Shown here in pieces: positions 1 to 8,830 of a stretch of 34,899 bases of DNA (position 1 is its first letter; the number at the start of each line of letters is the position of its first letter). The translations under genes were made by a program, and so were the position numbers. Source of the DNA: an uncultured Bacteroidales bacterium (GTDB lineage: Bacteria > Bacteroidota > Bacteroidia > Bacteroidales > Muribaculaceae); the NCBI GenBank assembly GCA_947646295.1, contig CANSGE010000003.1, positions 1 to 34,899 on the forward strand. The letters are read 5' to 3'. The notes below the pieces were generated by a model, which had not been told where the DNA came from, did not search any database, and saw nothing but the letters and a program-made list of their open reading frames with translations.

Positions 1-17
1 TAAAAAATGTATACAAA

Positions 18-1721
18 TTAAACCTTTTCGCCGCGTGCTATTGCATTGGCCATTACGACAGCTTTTGTGATATGGTCGCAAATGTGGTCGGACCCGATCA
101 GGCGGTCGATTCCGGCGTGTTCGAGCGATGTGCGCACGTTGGGTTTCACGCCCGAGAGCACTACGTGGATACCCTCTTTTTGCGAGGATGTGATCAGTAT
201 CTCCAGGTTGTGCAGTGCGGTGGCATCGACGAAGGCTACCTTTCGCATGCGGATGATACGCACTACCGGTTTATTGCCCAGAGTGCTTCGCATCATCTCG
301 TCGAATTTAGTGGCTATACCGAAGAAGAACGGGCCGTCGATCTCATATACACTCACGCCCGGAGCCACGTCGAGCACTTCATGGGAGGCAGCCGCGGTGT
401 CGTCGCCGTCATTCACGTCCAGCTGGCCCGAGTATGCGCGTATTTCAGTATTTTCCATTACGCGGCGCAGGAAGAGCACCACTGCCAGCAGCAGGCCTAT
501 CTCGATAGCGATGGTGAGGTCGAAGATGACTGTGAGGAGGAATGTGACGATCAATACCGAGACATCACTCTTCGGGGCATGGAATATGCCTACGATCGTA
601 CGCCAGCCGCTCATATTGTAGGACACTACGATAAGTACGGCGGCCAGACATGCCATGGGCACATAGTTGATCAGCGGCATGAAAAAGAGGAAGATGAGCA
701 GCAGCACCAGTGCGTGTACGATGCCGGCCACAGGGGTGCGTCCGCCGTTGGTGATATTGGTCATCGTGCGGGCGATGGCGCCCGTCACGGGGATGCCTCC
801 GAAGAAGGGCACTGTGAGGTTGGCGATGCCTTGGCCGATAAGCTCGGTGTTGCTGTTGGTGCGTGAGCCTGTCACACCATCGGCCACGGTAGCCGAGAGA
901 AGCGACTCGATGGCGCCCAGGACGGCGATGGTGAAGGCCGAGGGCAGCAGCATGTTGATGGTGGCCATATTGAGTGTGAAACCATGAGGAGTGGGCAGGT
1001 CAGTGGCCATATCGCCGAAACGGTCGCCGATGGTCTCGATGTGATACCAATCAGTCATCTGCTGAAGCAGATAGGCGCCGGCGGTCACTATGATGATGGC
1101 GATCAAGGCTCCGGGGAGCTTCTTGGAGATGCGCGGAGTGAGAATGATGATGAAGAGAGCCACCAAAGCTGTCGCGAAAGTCGACATGTCGATGCGGTCG
1201 AGGTTGCTCAGAAACATTCCCCATTTCGGGATGAACTGGCCGGGGATGTCGCGTAGTCCCAAGCCAAGGAAATCATTGATCTGAGTCGAGAATATTGTCA
1301 GTGCGATACCCGCCGTGAAGCCTACGACGATCGGATAGGGGATGAACTTGATCACCGTGCCAAGACGGAAAAGTCCCATGATGACCAGAATCACGCCGGC
1401 CATCGCGGTAGCCACAGCCAGGCCTGAGAGGCCGAATTGGGCTATGATATTATATACGATTACGATGAATGCGCCTGTCGGACCGCCGATCTGCACGGAG
1501 TTGCCGCCAAAAAATGACACCATGAAACCGCCGATGATGGCCGTGATCAGGCCGATTGTCGGGCTAACACCCGAAGCGATACCGAAAGCGATGGCGAGCG
1601 GCAGGGCTACGATGCCCACCACGATACCCGCGATTACATCCTCGCGGAGGCGCGCCATAGAATAATGTGATAATGCCGACCACAATTTGGGCCGGAAATC
1701 CAATACATTTGTGAAATTCAT
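18..1721 (-). CDS. SulP family anion transporter with STAS domain
   Basis: Inner-membrane transporter of the SulP (SLC26-like) family, which moves sulfate, bicarbonate or other small anions; the substrate cannot be read from sequence. The 567 residues are normal for the family. The N-terminal part (about 1-420) is a run of hydrophobic segments with typical family signatures such as ALPLAIAFGIASGV near residue 40 and IGGPTGAFIVIVYNI near 80. A cytoplasmic STAS domain follows (about 450-560), with FVDATALHNLEIL in the region that regulates transport in relatives. The gene follows the minus-strand hypothetical at 1833-2393 but has its own promoter (TTTG-N20-TAACTTTG) in the 111-bp gap, so it can be transcribed alone. 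Bicarbonate or sulfate uptake are both plausible. Confident in the family, not in the ion. Confidence 0.93.
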   Translation of the reverse strand: MNFTNVLDFRPKLWSALSHYSMARLREDVIAGIVVGIVALPLAIAFGIASGVSPTIGLITAIIGGFMVSFFGGNSVQIGGPTGAFIVIVYNIIAQFGLSGLAVATAMAGVILVIMGLFRLGTVIKFIPYPIVVGFTAGIALTIFSTQINDFLGLGLRDIPGQFIPKWGMFLSNLDRIDMSTFATALVALFIIILTPRISKKLPGALIAIIIVTAGAYLLQQMTDWYHIETIGDRFGDMATDLPTPHGFTLNMATINMLLPSAFTIAVLGAIESLLSATVADGVTGSRTNSNTELIGQGIANLTVPFFGGIPVTGAIARTMTNITNGGRTPVAGIVHALVLLLIFLFFMPLINYVPMACLAAVLIVVSYNMSGWRTIVGIFHAPKSDVSVLIVTFLLTVIFDLTIAIEIGLLLAVVLFLRRVMENTEIRAYSGQLDVNDGDDTAAASHEVLDVAPGVSVYEIDGPFFFGIATKFDEMMRSTLGNKPVVRIIRMRKVAFVDATALHNLEILITSSQKEGIHVVLSGVKPNVRTSLEHAGIDRLIGSDHICDHITKAVVMANAIARGEKV

Positions 1722-1746
1722 AAGATATGTACCTATTTTACGGCTG

Positions 1747-1778
1747 CAAAGTTACGTACAATCGTCCGAATGTGCAAA
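1747..1778 (-). promoter_or_regulatory. Bacteroidetes-type promoter of the SulP gene
   Basis: Read on the minus strand, TTTG at 1778-1775 is followed after 20 nt by TAACTTTG at 1754-1747. This matches the Bacteroidetes -33/-7 consensus (TTTG, about 19-21 nt, TAnnTTTG). The -7 box ends 25 nt before the SulP ATG. Confidence 0.75.
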
Positions 1779-1832
1779 AAAGTATTAAAAATAGTTATTC
1801 TTTTGCAAGTACGGCCCCCGTCTGATCTAAGA

Positions 1833-2393
1833 TTATTTCTTGCATACCCGTAATTTAGAAATACGGAGGCGTGTCGTGCGCAGGGCACTCCTCAGTCCTG
1901 CCGAAATAGCCTGCAGGTCAAGCATGTGGAGATGCTCATTCAGTTCTGCAATCAATTCGGGGTAAAATTTGCACATGTTGTAGGCGCAATACAGGCTGAA
2001 AGCGCGTATGGCATATGGCTCGCATTCCGCGTTGATTTTCGATAAGCAGAAATCCAGAAAATCCGTGCGGAGAGTATCCGGGTCATAGGCCTGTCCGCGA
2101 AGCACCTGCAGCAGCATACGCTTGCGGCCCGTATGATTCTCAGCAAGGAGCATATCTATGAAATCATCGTGCCATTCCTGAAGATATGCCGGATCGGCTT
2201 TCTGTACATGAGTCAGGCACCAGAGCGCATTTATGCCGCCTCGGCCCGTATCGGCTTTGGCCAATGCTATCAATGCTACGGTATTCTCACGGCTCTCCAT
2301 CGCAAGGCGCGCCACACGGAGCACCGCCGGCATACTGATTCGCTCACCGGACAATTCAGAGAGCAGCTGATTGAAACTTGAAACTTTTCCCAT
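1833..2393 (-). CDS. Hypothetical alpha-helical protein (HEAT-repeat-like)
   Basis: 186 residues, no signal peptide, no clear membrane segment and no catalytic motif that I recognise. The sequence is rich in Leu/Ala amphipathic stretches with regular spacing (for example VLRVARLAMESRENTVALIALAK near residue 25 and ISAGLRSALRTTRLRISKL near the C-terminus), which suggests an all-helical HEAT/ARM-like adaptor fold. The end is basic (RVCKK). It lies upstream of the SulP gene in the same direction and divergent from the TPR gene. A TACCTTTG -7 box five nt before the ATG suggests a leaderless or nearly leaderless mRNA. The function is unknown. Confidence 0.75.
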   Translation of the reverse strand: MGKVSSFNQLLSELSGERISMPAVLRVARLAMESRENTVALIALAKADTGRGGINALWCLTHVQKADPAYLQEWHDDFIDMLLAENHTGRKRMLLQVLRGQAYDPDTLRTDFLDFCLSKINAECEPYAIRAFSLYCAYNMCKFYPELIAELNEHLHMLDLQAISAGLRSALRTTRLRISKLRVCKK

Positions 2394-2398
2394 AAGTA

Positions 2399-2429
2399 CA
2401 AAGGTAAGAATGATTTTTCAACAAGGCAA
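2399..2429 (-). promoter_or_regulatory. Promoter of the 186-aa hypothetical gene
   Basis: On the minus strand, TTG at 2429-2427, a 20-nt spacer and TACCTTTG at 2406-2399 fit the Bacteroidetes consensus. The -7 box ends only five nt before the ATG at 2393, so transcription should start at or beside the start codon. Confidence 0.6.
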
Positions 2430-2486
2430 TTCAAGACGATGAATGCTAAGAATACTAAATATTGCTGTTTTGTGAAAAAAAATGCG

Positions 2487-2494
2487 TAAATTTG
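2487..2494 (+). promoter_or_regulatory. -7 box of the TPR/SNF2 unit
   Basis: TAAATTTG matches the TAnnTTTG -7 element and lies 25 nt before the ATG at 2520. A TTG at 2462-2464 is a possible -33 element with a slightly long 22-nt spacer. This promoter is divergent from that of the minus-strand hypothetical gene, with 117 bp between the two ORFs. Confidence 0.55.
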
Positions 2495-2519
2495 TCGACT
2501 GAACAAGATTTTGACTGCA

Positions 2520-4115
2520 ATGAAATTTTTTAATAAGGCTCTCCTATATGCCGCATCTGTCGCCTTTTGTGCACAACCCGCTGCGGCTATCATCGACAAT
2601 CCTGTGACTCAAGCTGTAATCGCTGTATATGATAAGCAGCTCCGTGAGAATCCCACCGACTATATGACATGGTTTCGTCGTGCCAACGAATACTACCGCC
2701 ACAGCGAATACGTGAAGGCTCTCGACGATGTCAACAATGCCCTCGCATACGCTCCCTCGGGCGACACAGACCTGCGCTTCCAGGCTTACATGCTCCGTGC
2801 CGGTATCTACAATCAGACCGAAAAGCATGACCTCGCACTTGCCGACCTCAATTCGGCAATCGCTCTTGACGGCTCATCGTATGCCGCCATATATCAGCGT
2901 GCGAATACAAATTTCGAACTCGGAAATTACGACGGCGCCCGCACCGACTATATCCGCCTGCAGCGATTCAATTCGCGCAGCTCCGAGGCTTTGCTCGGTC
3001 TGGCACGTTGTGCTGTGAAGGAAAACAACCTTTCGGCCGCCAATGACTATCTGGCCCAGGCTGTGGATTTCGACCCCAACAACAGCGAGATATATGTACG
3101 CCGCGCGAGCGTGCGCAAGATGATGGGCGACCATAACGGCGCGGTCGATGATCTGATCGTGGCTATCAGTCTCAATTCCAAGGATTCCAAGGCTATCGAG
3201 TCGCTCGTCGAATACGGCAACACAAACTACGCTGCCACCATAGCCGGTCTTACAAATGCTATACAGCTGGCTCCCGGCAACGGGCTTTACCGCTATCTCC
3301 GTGCCTCAATCGCCGAAGCCCACTACAATTATATATCGGCCATCGAGGATTTTGAGAAGATCATCGAGGACCGTCTGTACAATTACCATGGTCTCTATGC
3401 TTCGCTTGCACGTTGCCTCTACGGACTGAGCCGCTATGAGGAGGCGCTTGCGCAGATTGATGCGGCGCTGGGTGTGGAATCAAACGTAGCCGAATACTAC
3501 GTGATACGCTCGCGCATACTCCGCGCACTCAACCGCCCGCAGGATGCCATCGATGCCGCAGCACGCGCTCTTGCCGTCGACCGCGAATACCTGCCCGGAC
3601 TTGTCGAGATGGCGCTTAATTATGCCGATCAGGGCAATTACAAGGAAGCCAACAACCTGCTCGGCGAAGCCACTATGGTCGACCCCGCCAATCCCGAAGT
3701 GCTGCTGCTCCGCGCCAATATCCTCGGCACTAAACTCAATCAGCCCGTGGCTGCCGCCCAGTTCTATCAGCAGCTTATCGATATCGAGGATCTGGATGCC
3801 GATAATGTGCGTTCGCTGCGTGGCTTCGCCCTCCTCAATCTCAACCGTCCCGAGGAGGCTGACGCCTGGATGGAGTCAATACTTGCCCAACCCGACAACG
3901 ACGGCCTGGCCAACTATTACGGCGCCTGCTACTACACCCTGCGGGATATGCCCGACAAGGTGCTCGAATGCACCGAGCGCTCCCTCAAGGCCGGATACAG
4001 TGACAATCATAATTGGATGAATAATAATGACGGGCAGATAAATGTCGGCGCCATGAGGGATGACCTCAGATTCCTCCAACTATTGCAAAAATATAATTCC
4101 ATATTTGGGAAATAA
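2520..4115 (+). CDS. Exported tetratricopeptide repeat protein
   Basis: The ORF track starts at a TTG (2511), but the ATG at 2520, three codons in, gives a cleaner signal peptide (MKFFNKALLYAASVAFCAQPAAA), so I prefer it; the product is then 531 residues. The mature protein is almost entirely TPR units of about 34 residues, recognisable by repeated A-x-x-Y/L-x-x-x-x-D-P spacing, for example ALADLNSAIALDGSSYAAIYQRA near 105 and PQDAIDAAARALAVDREYLPGLV near 345. TPRs are protein-interaction scaffolds, and the export signal places this one in the periplasm or outer envelope. It is separated from the SNF2 gene by 15 bp, so the two are probably cotranscribed, although an exported scaffold and a cytoplasmic ATPase are not obvious partners. 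The partner is unknown. Confidence 0.85.
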   Translation: MKFFNKALLYAASVAFCAQPAAAIIDNPVTQAVIAVYDKQLRENPTDYMTWFRRANEYYRHSEYVKALDDVNNALAYAPSGDTDLRFQAYMLRAGIYNQTEKHDLALADLNSAIALDGSSYAAIYQRANTNFELGNYDGARTDYIRLQRFNSRSSEALLGLARCAVKENNLSAANDYLAQAVDFDPNNSEIYVRRASVRKMMGDHNGAVDDLIVAISLNSKDSKAIESLVEYGNTNYAATIAGLTNAIQLAPGNGLYRYLRASIAEAHYNYISAIEDFEKIIEDRLYNYHGLYASLARCLYGLSRYEEALAQIDAALGVESNVAEYYVIRSRILRALNRPQDAIDAAARALAVDREYLPGLVEMALNYADQGNYKEANNLLGEATMVDPANPEVLLLRANILGTKLNQPVAAAQFYQQLIDIEDLDADNVRSLRGFALLNLNRPEEADAWMESILAQPDNDGLANYYGACYYTLRDMPDKVLECTERSLKAGYSDNHNWMNNNDGQINVGAMRDDLRFLQLLQKYNSIFGK

Positions 4116-4130
4116 GAGCAACGGTACTTA

Positions 4131-6926
4131 ATGGACAGATTAAATGAATATCTTGACCGCCTGAATCGACGTAACGACGTTGGTTCGGGCGGTTTCGGTT
4201 TGGAAAGTCACGGATTCCAATTCCGTATTGACACAGACGATACCGCTCCGGCTCTATTGGTGACAGACAGGTGGGGCGAGGAAATATATCCGCCGGAGGT
4301 CAGCGGGGCTGCAGCTCAGGTGGTAAAGATCATGGAGAGCGATGTGGAGTCGACATTCGAGGGCACGAAAAAAGGCAAAGCAAAGCATTGCGGCCTTGTG
4401 TGCAATCTGTGGCGTGTTCCCTATGTGATGTATCCCCTGGTGCTGACCGGAAATGTATACGGATATTACGGAGAGCAGCTGAAAGTCGCGCCGGAGAGCC
4501 ATCGCCTGCTGATCGAGATCAATGAAGTGAACGGAGACTCGCTGCAGGCTACGCTCGGAGTGATACATGACGATGGCGGGATGCTGCCGGTGAGATTGCT
4601 CACCGATTCATTCGTGCTCGGGGCCGATACGATATATCCCATACAATCTGTAGGCGACAATTTCGCGTCACTCCACATATTCCTCCAGATTTTCAAGAAG
4701 GATATGCTGCCTACGTATCTTGCGGCGCTGTATTCATTGTTCCGGAATTTTGATCTGAGATACTTTGACGCGGAGATAAGCTTGTCGCCCCATCCGATAG
4801 AATGTATACCTACCTTGATTTTTGAGCGCGTGGAGCGCGACAAGACCCTCGTGGTGCGCGTATCGGAGCAGGTGCATGTTGGTGATGACCGTCTGATGGA
4901 CGGGGCGCTTGACTACTATGTGAATGTGCCCGACCACAACCGTATAATTGTCCGCAAGGTGCATCATGTCGATATGAAGGCGCTGGTGGATGAAGTGCAT
5001 GCATGTATAAGGAGCTTCGCGCCCGGGCGCGCTGTCAAAAAAGAGCTTTTCTGCGACGGCACCGAAATTTTCGTCCCGGAGGAGGCCGCAGCCAACTTTC
5101 TGCTGCGCGGCTTGCCCCAATTGCTCGAAAAATACCGTATCATAGGCCTTGACCGCCTGCGGGAATACAAAATCAAGCCTTTGCATCCGCATCTGCGGGT
5201 TTCATTTCAGAGTGGTATCGACTATCTCGATGCTACGGCTGAGGTAGAATTCGGATCGCAGCGGATGTCGCTATCCGAATTGCTCAAGCAGATCCGTAAA
5301 CACGAATATGTGACACTGCCCGATGGCTTCCGTGGTGTGCTCGACGAGACATTTGTCAAGCGTGTCGAGCGGATATTCCGGCCCGATAAGCGCGGCGATG
5401 ATGATAAATACCGTGTCACGATATTCGACTTGCCCGAAATCGAACGGCTGGTAGGCGAGCTCCCTGATGAGCCGATACTGCAGCGTCCCCGCAGTTTTTA
5501 CGCCGGATTTTCAAATCTGCCTGCGCAGCCTCTTGAGCTGAGGGGCGTAGATGCTGAGCTGCGAGCCTACCAACGTGAGGGCGTGAAGTGGATGAAATAT
5601 CTCTACGATAATGGTATCGGCGGCTGTCTGGCCGATGACATGGGCCTGGGTAAGACTCTTCAGGCTATCGGACTCTTTGCGCTTACCAAGGATGAGTCGC
5701 AGGAACCGATATTGCTTGTGATGCCCCGGAGTCTGCTCTTCAACTGGCAGGACGAGATACAGAAATTCGCACCTGACTTCGATTTTCACGTCTATTATGG
5801 TTCCAACCGCAATATTGATGAAGCTTTGAAGCATAAATTCATCCTCACGACCTATGCGGTGGTGCGAAACGATCTCGAAACTTTAGGAAAAGTGCAATTT
5901 GATACAATCGTACTCGACGAAGCCCAATATATAAAGAATGTGACGGCCAATATGACACGCTCGGTGTACCAGCTGAAAGGACGTCATCGGTTTGCGCTCA
6001 GCGGTACGCCGGTGGAGAATAATCTCACGGAGCTATACTCGCTTTTCCATTTTCTCAATCCTGAGATGTTCGGCACGCTTGATGAATTCAATGAGCGCTA
6101 CGGGCGTCCGATCCAGAAAGATGAAGACCGTGAGGCGATGGAAGTGCTGCGCCGCAGGATCTTTCCCTTCATGCTCCGGCGTCTCAAGCGTGATGTCTTG
6201 TGTGACCTGCCCGACCGCGTCGATCAAACCATCTATGTGGAGCCTGACGCCGAGTTGGCCGCGTTTTACGACAGGCGCCGCCGTTTCTACCTCGACAAAG
6301 TCAAGGATGCCATAGCGTCGGATGGTGTCGCGAAATCGCAATTCATGATGTTGCAGGCGATGAGTGAGCTCCGCCGTATCGCCTCTGTCCCTGAAAGTCT
6401 GTCGGACGGCCAGATAGAGTCACCTAAGATAGAGTGGCTCACCGAACATATCATCTCAGCCACGCAGAACGGACACAAAGTAGTGGTATTTTTCCAATTC
6501 ATAGCGGGCATCGAGTTGCTCGGCGAGAAATTGGACGAACATGGCATTGACTACGCCTCGATGACGGGCTCGACCCGCGACCGTAAGAGCGTCGTGGAGC
6601 GCTTCCAGACGGATCCCGATTGCAAGGTGCTGATGATGACTCTCAAGACCGGCGGGGTGGGCCTCAATCTCACAGCGGCCGATATGGTATTCATAGCCGA
6701 GCCGTGGTGGAACAGAGCAGCCGAGGAGCAAGCCATCAACCGTCTGCACCGAATCGGACAGAAATCCACTGTATTTACGTTTTCAATAATCACCCGCGGG
6801 ACCATCGAAGAGAAAATCCTGCATCTTCAGAAAGTAAAGGCCGAGCTTTTCGATAATGTCATCGTAGGCGATGAAATATCGTCGAAAGCCCTCACGGAAG
6901 AAGATATCAATTTCATACTCGGATAA
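4131..6926 (+). CDS. SNF2/RAD54-family ATPase (DEAD/DEAH-like helicase)
   Basis: A 931-residue cytoplasmic SF2 ATPase of the bacterial SNF2 type; the family translocates on double-stranded DNA or remodels nucleoprotein. Motifs in order: Walker A DDMGLGKTLQAI near residue 503, DEAQYIKN (motif II) near 596, ALSGTPVENNLTELYSLF (motif III) near 625, then the C-terminal helicase lobe with TGSTRDRKSVVERF near 812, LMMTLKTGGVGLNLTAAD near 832 and QAINRLHRIGQ (motif VI) near 868. About 450 residues precede the motor, the usual size of the poorly conserved N-terminal region in bacterial SNF2 proteins; I recognise no nuclease, methylase or SWIM zinc motif there. The stop overlaps the next gene's ATG (TAATG), which predicts translational coupling to the 634-aa protein. 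Role in DNA repair, transcription recycling or defence is open. Confidence 0.93.
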   Translation: MDRLNEYLDRLNRRNDVGSGGFGLESHGFQFRIDTDDTAPALLVTDRWGEEIYPPEVSGAAAQVVKIMESDVESTFEGTKKGKAKHCGLVCNLWRVPYVMYPLVLTGNVYGYYGEQLKVAPESHRLLIEINEVNGDSLQATLGVIHDDGGMLPVRLLTDSFVLGADTIYPIQSVGDNFASLHIFLQIFKKDMLPTYLAALYSLFRNFDLRYFDAEISLSPHPIECIPTLIFERVERDKTLVVRVSEQVHVGDDRLMDGALDYYVNVPDHNRIIVRKVHHVDMKALVDEVHACIRSFAPGRAVKKELFCDGTEIFVPEEAAANFLLRGLPQLLEKYRIIGLDRLREYKIKPLHPHLRVSFQSGIDYLDATAEVEFGSQRMSLSELLKQIRKHEYVTLPDGFRGVLDETFVKRVERIFRPDKRGDDDKYRVTIFDLPEIERLVGELPDEPILQRPRSFYAGFSNLPAQPLELRGVDAELRAYQREGVKWMKYLYDNGIGGCLADDMGLGKTLQAIGLFALTKDESQEPILLVMPRSLLFNWQDEIQKFAPDFDFHVYYGSNRNIDEALKHKFILTTYAVVRNDLETLGKVQFDTIVLDEAQYIKNVTANMTRSVYQLKGRHRFALSGTPVENNLTELYSLFHFLNPEMFGTLDEFNERYGRPIQKDEDREAMEVLRRRIFPFMLRRLKRDVLCDLPDRVDQTIYVEPDAELAAFYDRRRRFYLDKVKDAIASDGVAKSQFMMLQAMSELRRIASVPESLSDGQIESPKIEWLTEHIISATQNGHKVVVFFQFIAGIELLGEKLDEHGIDYASMTGSTRDRKSVVERFQTDPDCKVLMMTLKTGGVGLNLTAADMVFIAEPWWNRAAEEQAINRLHRIGQKSTVFTFSIITRGTIEEKILHLQKVKAELFDNVIVGDEISSKALTEEDINFILG

Positions 6927-8830
6927 TGCTAAGCTATATCGCGACTCTGTCGAAACTGACGCTCTACGTCTCGACTGAAAAGTATACCCCGGAGGCATTT
7001 GACGTGTCATACAAAGGTATGACACGCAGCCGGCTCAACCGCATCATGGCCTTCTATCAGCCCCTCTTCGGAAAATACAGGGTGGTGCTCCCCGGCTTGT
7101 CGGACGAGCTGAGCACGGCGCTCAATGAATGGGCAGTGCAGAGATTCACCGGGAAAGTGGATCTGCAGAAAGAACTCTTTTTGCGGGTATTGTCGTTGGA
7201 GGACAATCTGAAACTCGCATATGACTGCATGCCTTCGGTGATGCGCAAGCTGCTCTATACTGCTCTGGTCAACCGCGCTATCAGCCGTTCGCAGATAGTG
7301 GCAGAGGTGCAGGAAGCTTCCGAGATGCTTCAGCGCAGGATCTCCACTACTAATTTTGCCCGCTTGCCGCTGCTGGCTGATGAGGTGAGCGCGCTCTTCA
7401 TGCCGTTGGAATGTGTGGGATACCGTGACGAGTTCTATCATGTCGACCCGCTGCTTTACATGCGTTATGCGCGTGTGATATGTCCGGTGATAGTATCGAG
7501 ACGGACCCTCACCACTGATGTCTTGCCCGAGCGCTACGAGCGCAGCGCTGTCTCGCATGAAGACGCAATTGCCGGAATGATGCCGCATCTCCGTGAGTTT
7601 TACGATGAAATCACGTGCGACGTGGCATTGAATTCAGCCGACCTTCCGGTGAAGGTTACAGATATCAAGCGGATGTCCATCGGTTTGGCATTCCCGCCGA
7701 TCCTTCCTGTAAAAGATGATGATTACCGTAATTTCACAGAAAAGGCCGTATGGAATGTCCTCGCAAAGAAAAATGGCGAAAAGGAGGCAAATACACGCTC
7801 CATCACAGAATGGTATAAACAACGGATAGGTGATCTTAATCTTCAGTTGGCGCAGATAGCCCAGCTTGCCGCACCATTCTGCAAGCCGATACAGAAATCC
7901 ACCGTCCCTGATACAAAATTCGATGTGTTTGAACCCGTCAGGAAGGTATTGCTCAAATATGCAATGCCGCGGCATATCTCGTGCAACCCCGGCGTATGGC
8001 TCGAGATCGACTCTTTTGTGTGGGAGGTGATAGCGCATTATCCCTTGAAAGAACCTCTGATAGTGCCTCAGCCGGGTACAAACTTCACCAATGAGATCAC
8101 ACGCACGCGTATCACGCCTGCGACCTTGACACAGCATTTTGTGCGGCCGTTTGTGAGCGGTATAGTGATGATTTTTCTTGCCTTGGGTCTTGTGGAGGTG
8201 ATATTTGATCCCAATTTCAGCAAAGATAGCATCAGCAGTTGTATCCGCTATGTGCGTCTGACTGCTCTGGGGCGCTACGTATTCGGGCGCGACTCTGAGT
8301 ATGAGCTGCCCGCTGATTGCGCAGAGGAGGGTCCTGAGGATAATGTGACGGATGTGGCAGAGGATCGCCTGATGATATACACGACGAACCCGGTGAATGC
8401 CGAGGCTATCCGTAAGCTCTTCGGCAAACGCGTCACGGACAACCGTTTTATCGTCACTGACGAGACTTTCCTGCGCGGGGTGAGCGAAGAGGGGCGTCTG
8501 AAAGATAAGATCAAAGACCTCAAGCGTATGGTAAAGCGTGTGGAAATGCCGCAGATCTGGACGGATTTCTTTGAGTCGCTGGCTGAGCGTTTCAATTTTG
8601 CCAAGGTCGAATCGCTTGATGGATGGCGCTTGTACGATCTGACTGATTGCAGCGATCGGATCTACGGCATGATTTGTGCCGACAAGGAAATACGTGAGCT
8701 GATACGTCTGGTGGAAGGGCGTGCGTTTATGGTACAGAAAAAGGATGTGACGGCCTTGCGCAGTCTCTTTAAGTCGCGTGGATACGTGTTGCCTCCGCCC
8801 TGTGAGTTGCCTTACGGCTTCAGACGGTAG
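6926..8830 (+). CDS. Unrecognised 634-aa protein coupled to the SNF2 ATPase
   Basis: I do not recognise a named family. The start codon shares a base with the SNF2 stop (TAATG), so the protein is probably made with the ATPase. There is no signal peptide or convincing membrane segment, so it is likely cytoplasmic. The N-terminal half is helical. Around residues 320-420 it has long hydrophobic or basic stretches (QLAQIAQLAAPFCKPIQ). The last 150 residues alternate short strands and helices and end VEGRAFMVQKKDVTALRSLF, then KSRGYVLPP. That tail faintly resembles the helicase-associated C-terminal domain seen in XPB-like proteins (Helicase_C_3); this is pattern impression, not a match. The 3' end overlaps the convergent manA gene by 11 bp. 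Likely an accessory subunit or regulator of the SNF2 protein. Confidence 0.8.
   Translation: MLSYIATLSKLTLYVSTEKYTPEAFDVSYKGMTRSRLNRIMAFYQPLFGKYRVVLPGLSDELSTALNEWAVQRFTGKVDLQKELFLRVLSLEDNLKLAYDCMPSVMRKLLYTALVNRAISRSQIVAEVQEASEMLQRRISTTNFARLPLLADEVSALFMPLECVGYRDEFYHVDPLLYMRYARVICPVIVSRRTLTTDVLPERYERSAVSHEDAIAGMMPHLREFYDEITCDVALNSADLPVKVTDIKRMSIGLAFPPILPVKDDDYRNFTEKAVWNVLAKKNGEKEANTRSITEWYKQRIGDLNLQLAQIAQLAAPFCKPIQKSTVPDTKFDVFEPVRKVLLKYAMPRHISCNPGVWLEIDSFVWEVIAHYPLKEPLIVPQPGTNFTNEITRTRITPATLTQHFVRPFVSGIVMIFLALGLVEVIFDPNFSKDSISSCIRYVRLTALGRYVFGRDSEYELPADCAEEGPEDNVTDVAEDRLMIYTTNPVNAEAIRKLFGKRVTDNRFIVTDETFLRGVSEEGRLKDKIKDLKRMVKRVEMPQIWTDFFESLAERFNFAKVESLDGWRLYDLTDCSDRIYGMICADKEIRELIRLVEGRAFMVQKKDVTALRSLFKSRGYVLPPPCELPYGFRR

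Noticed and set aside
2276-2599. 107-aa minus-strand ORF spanning the divergent promoter region
   Set aside because: It would cross both promoters and overlap the supported 186-aa gene in another frame.
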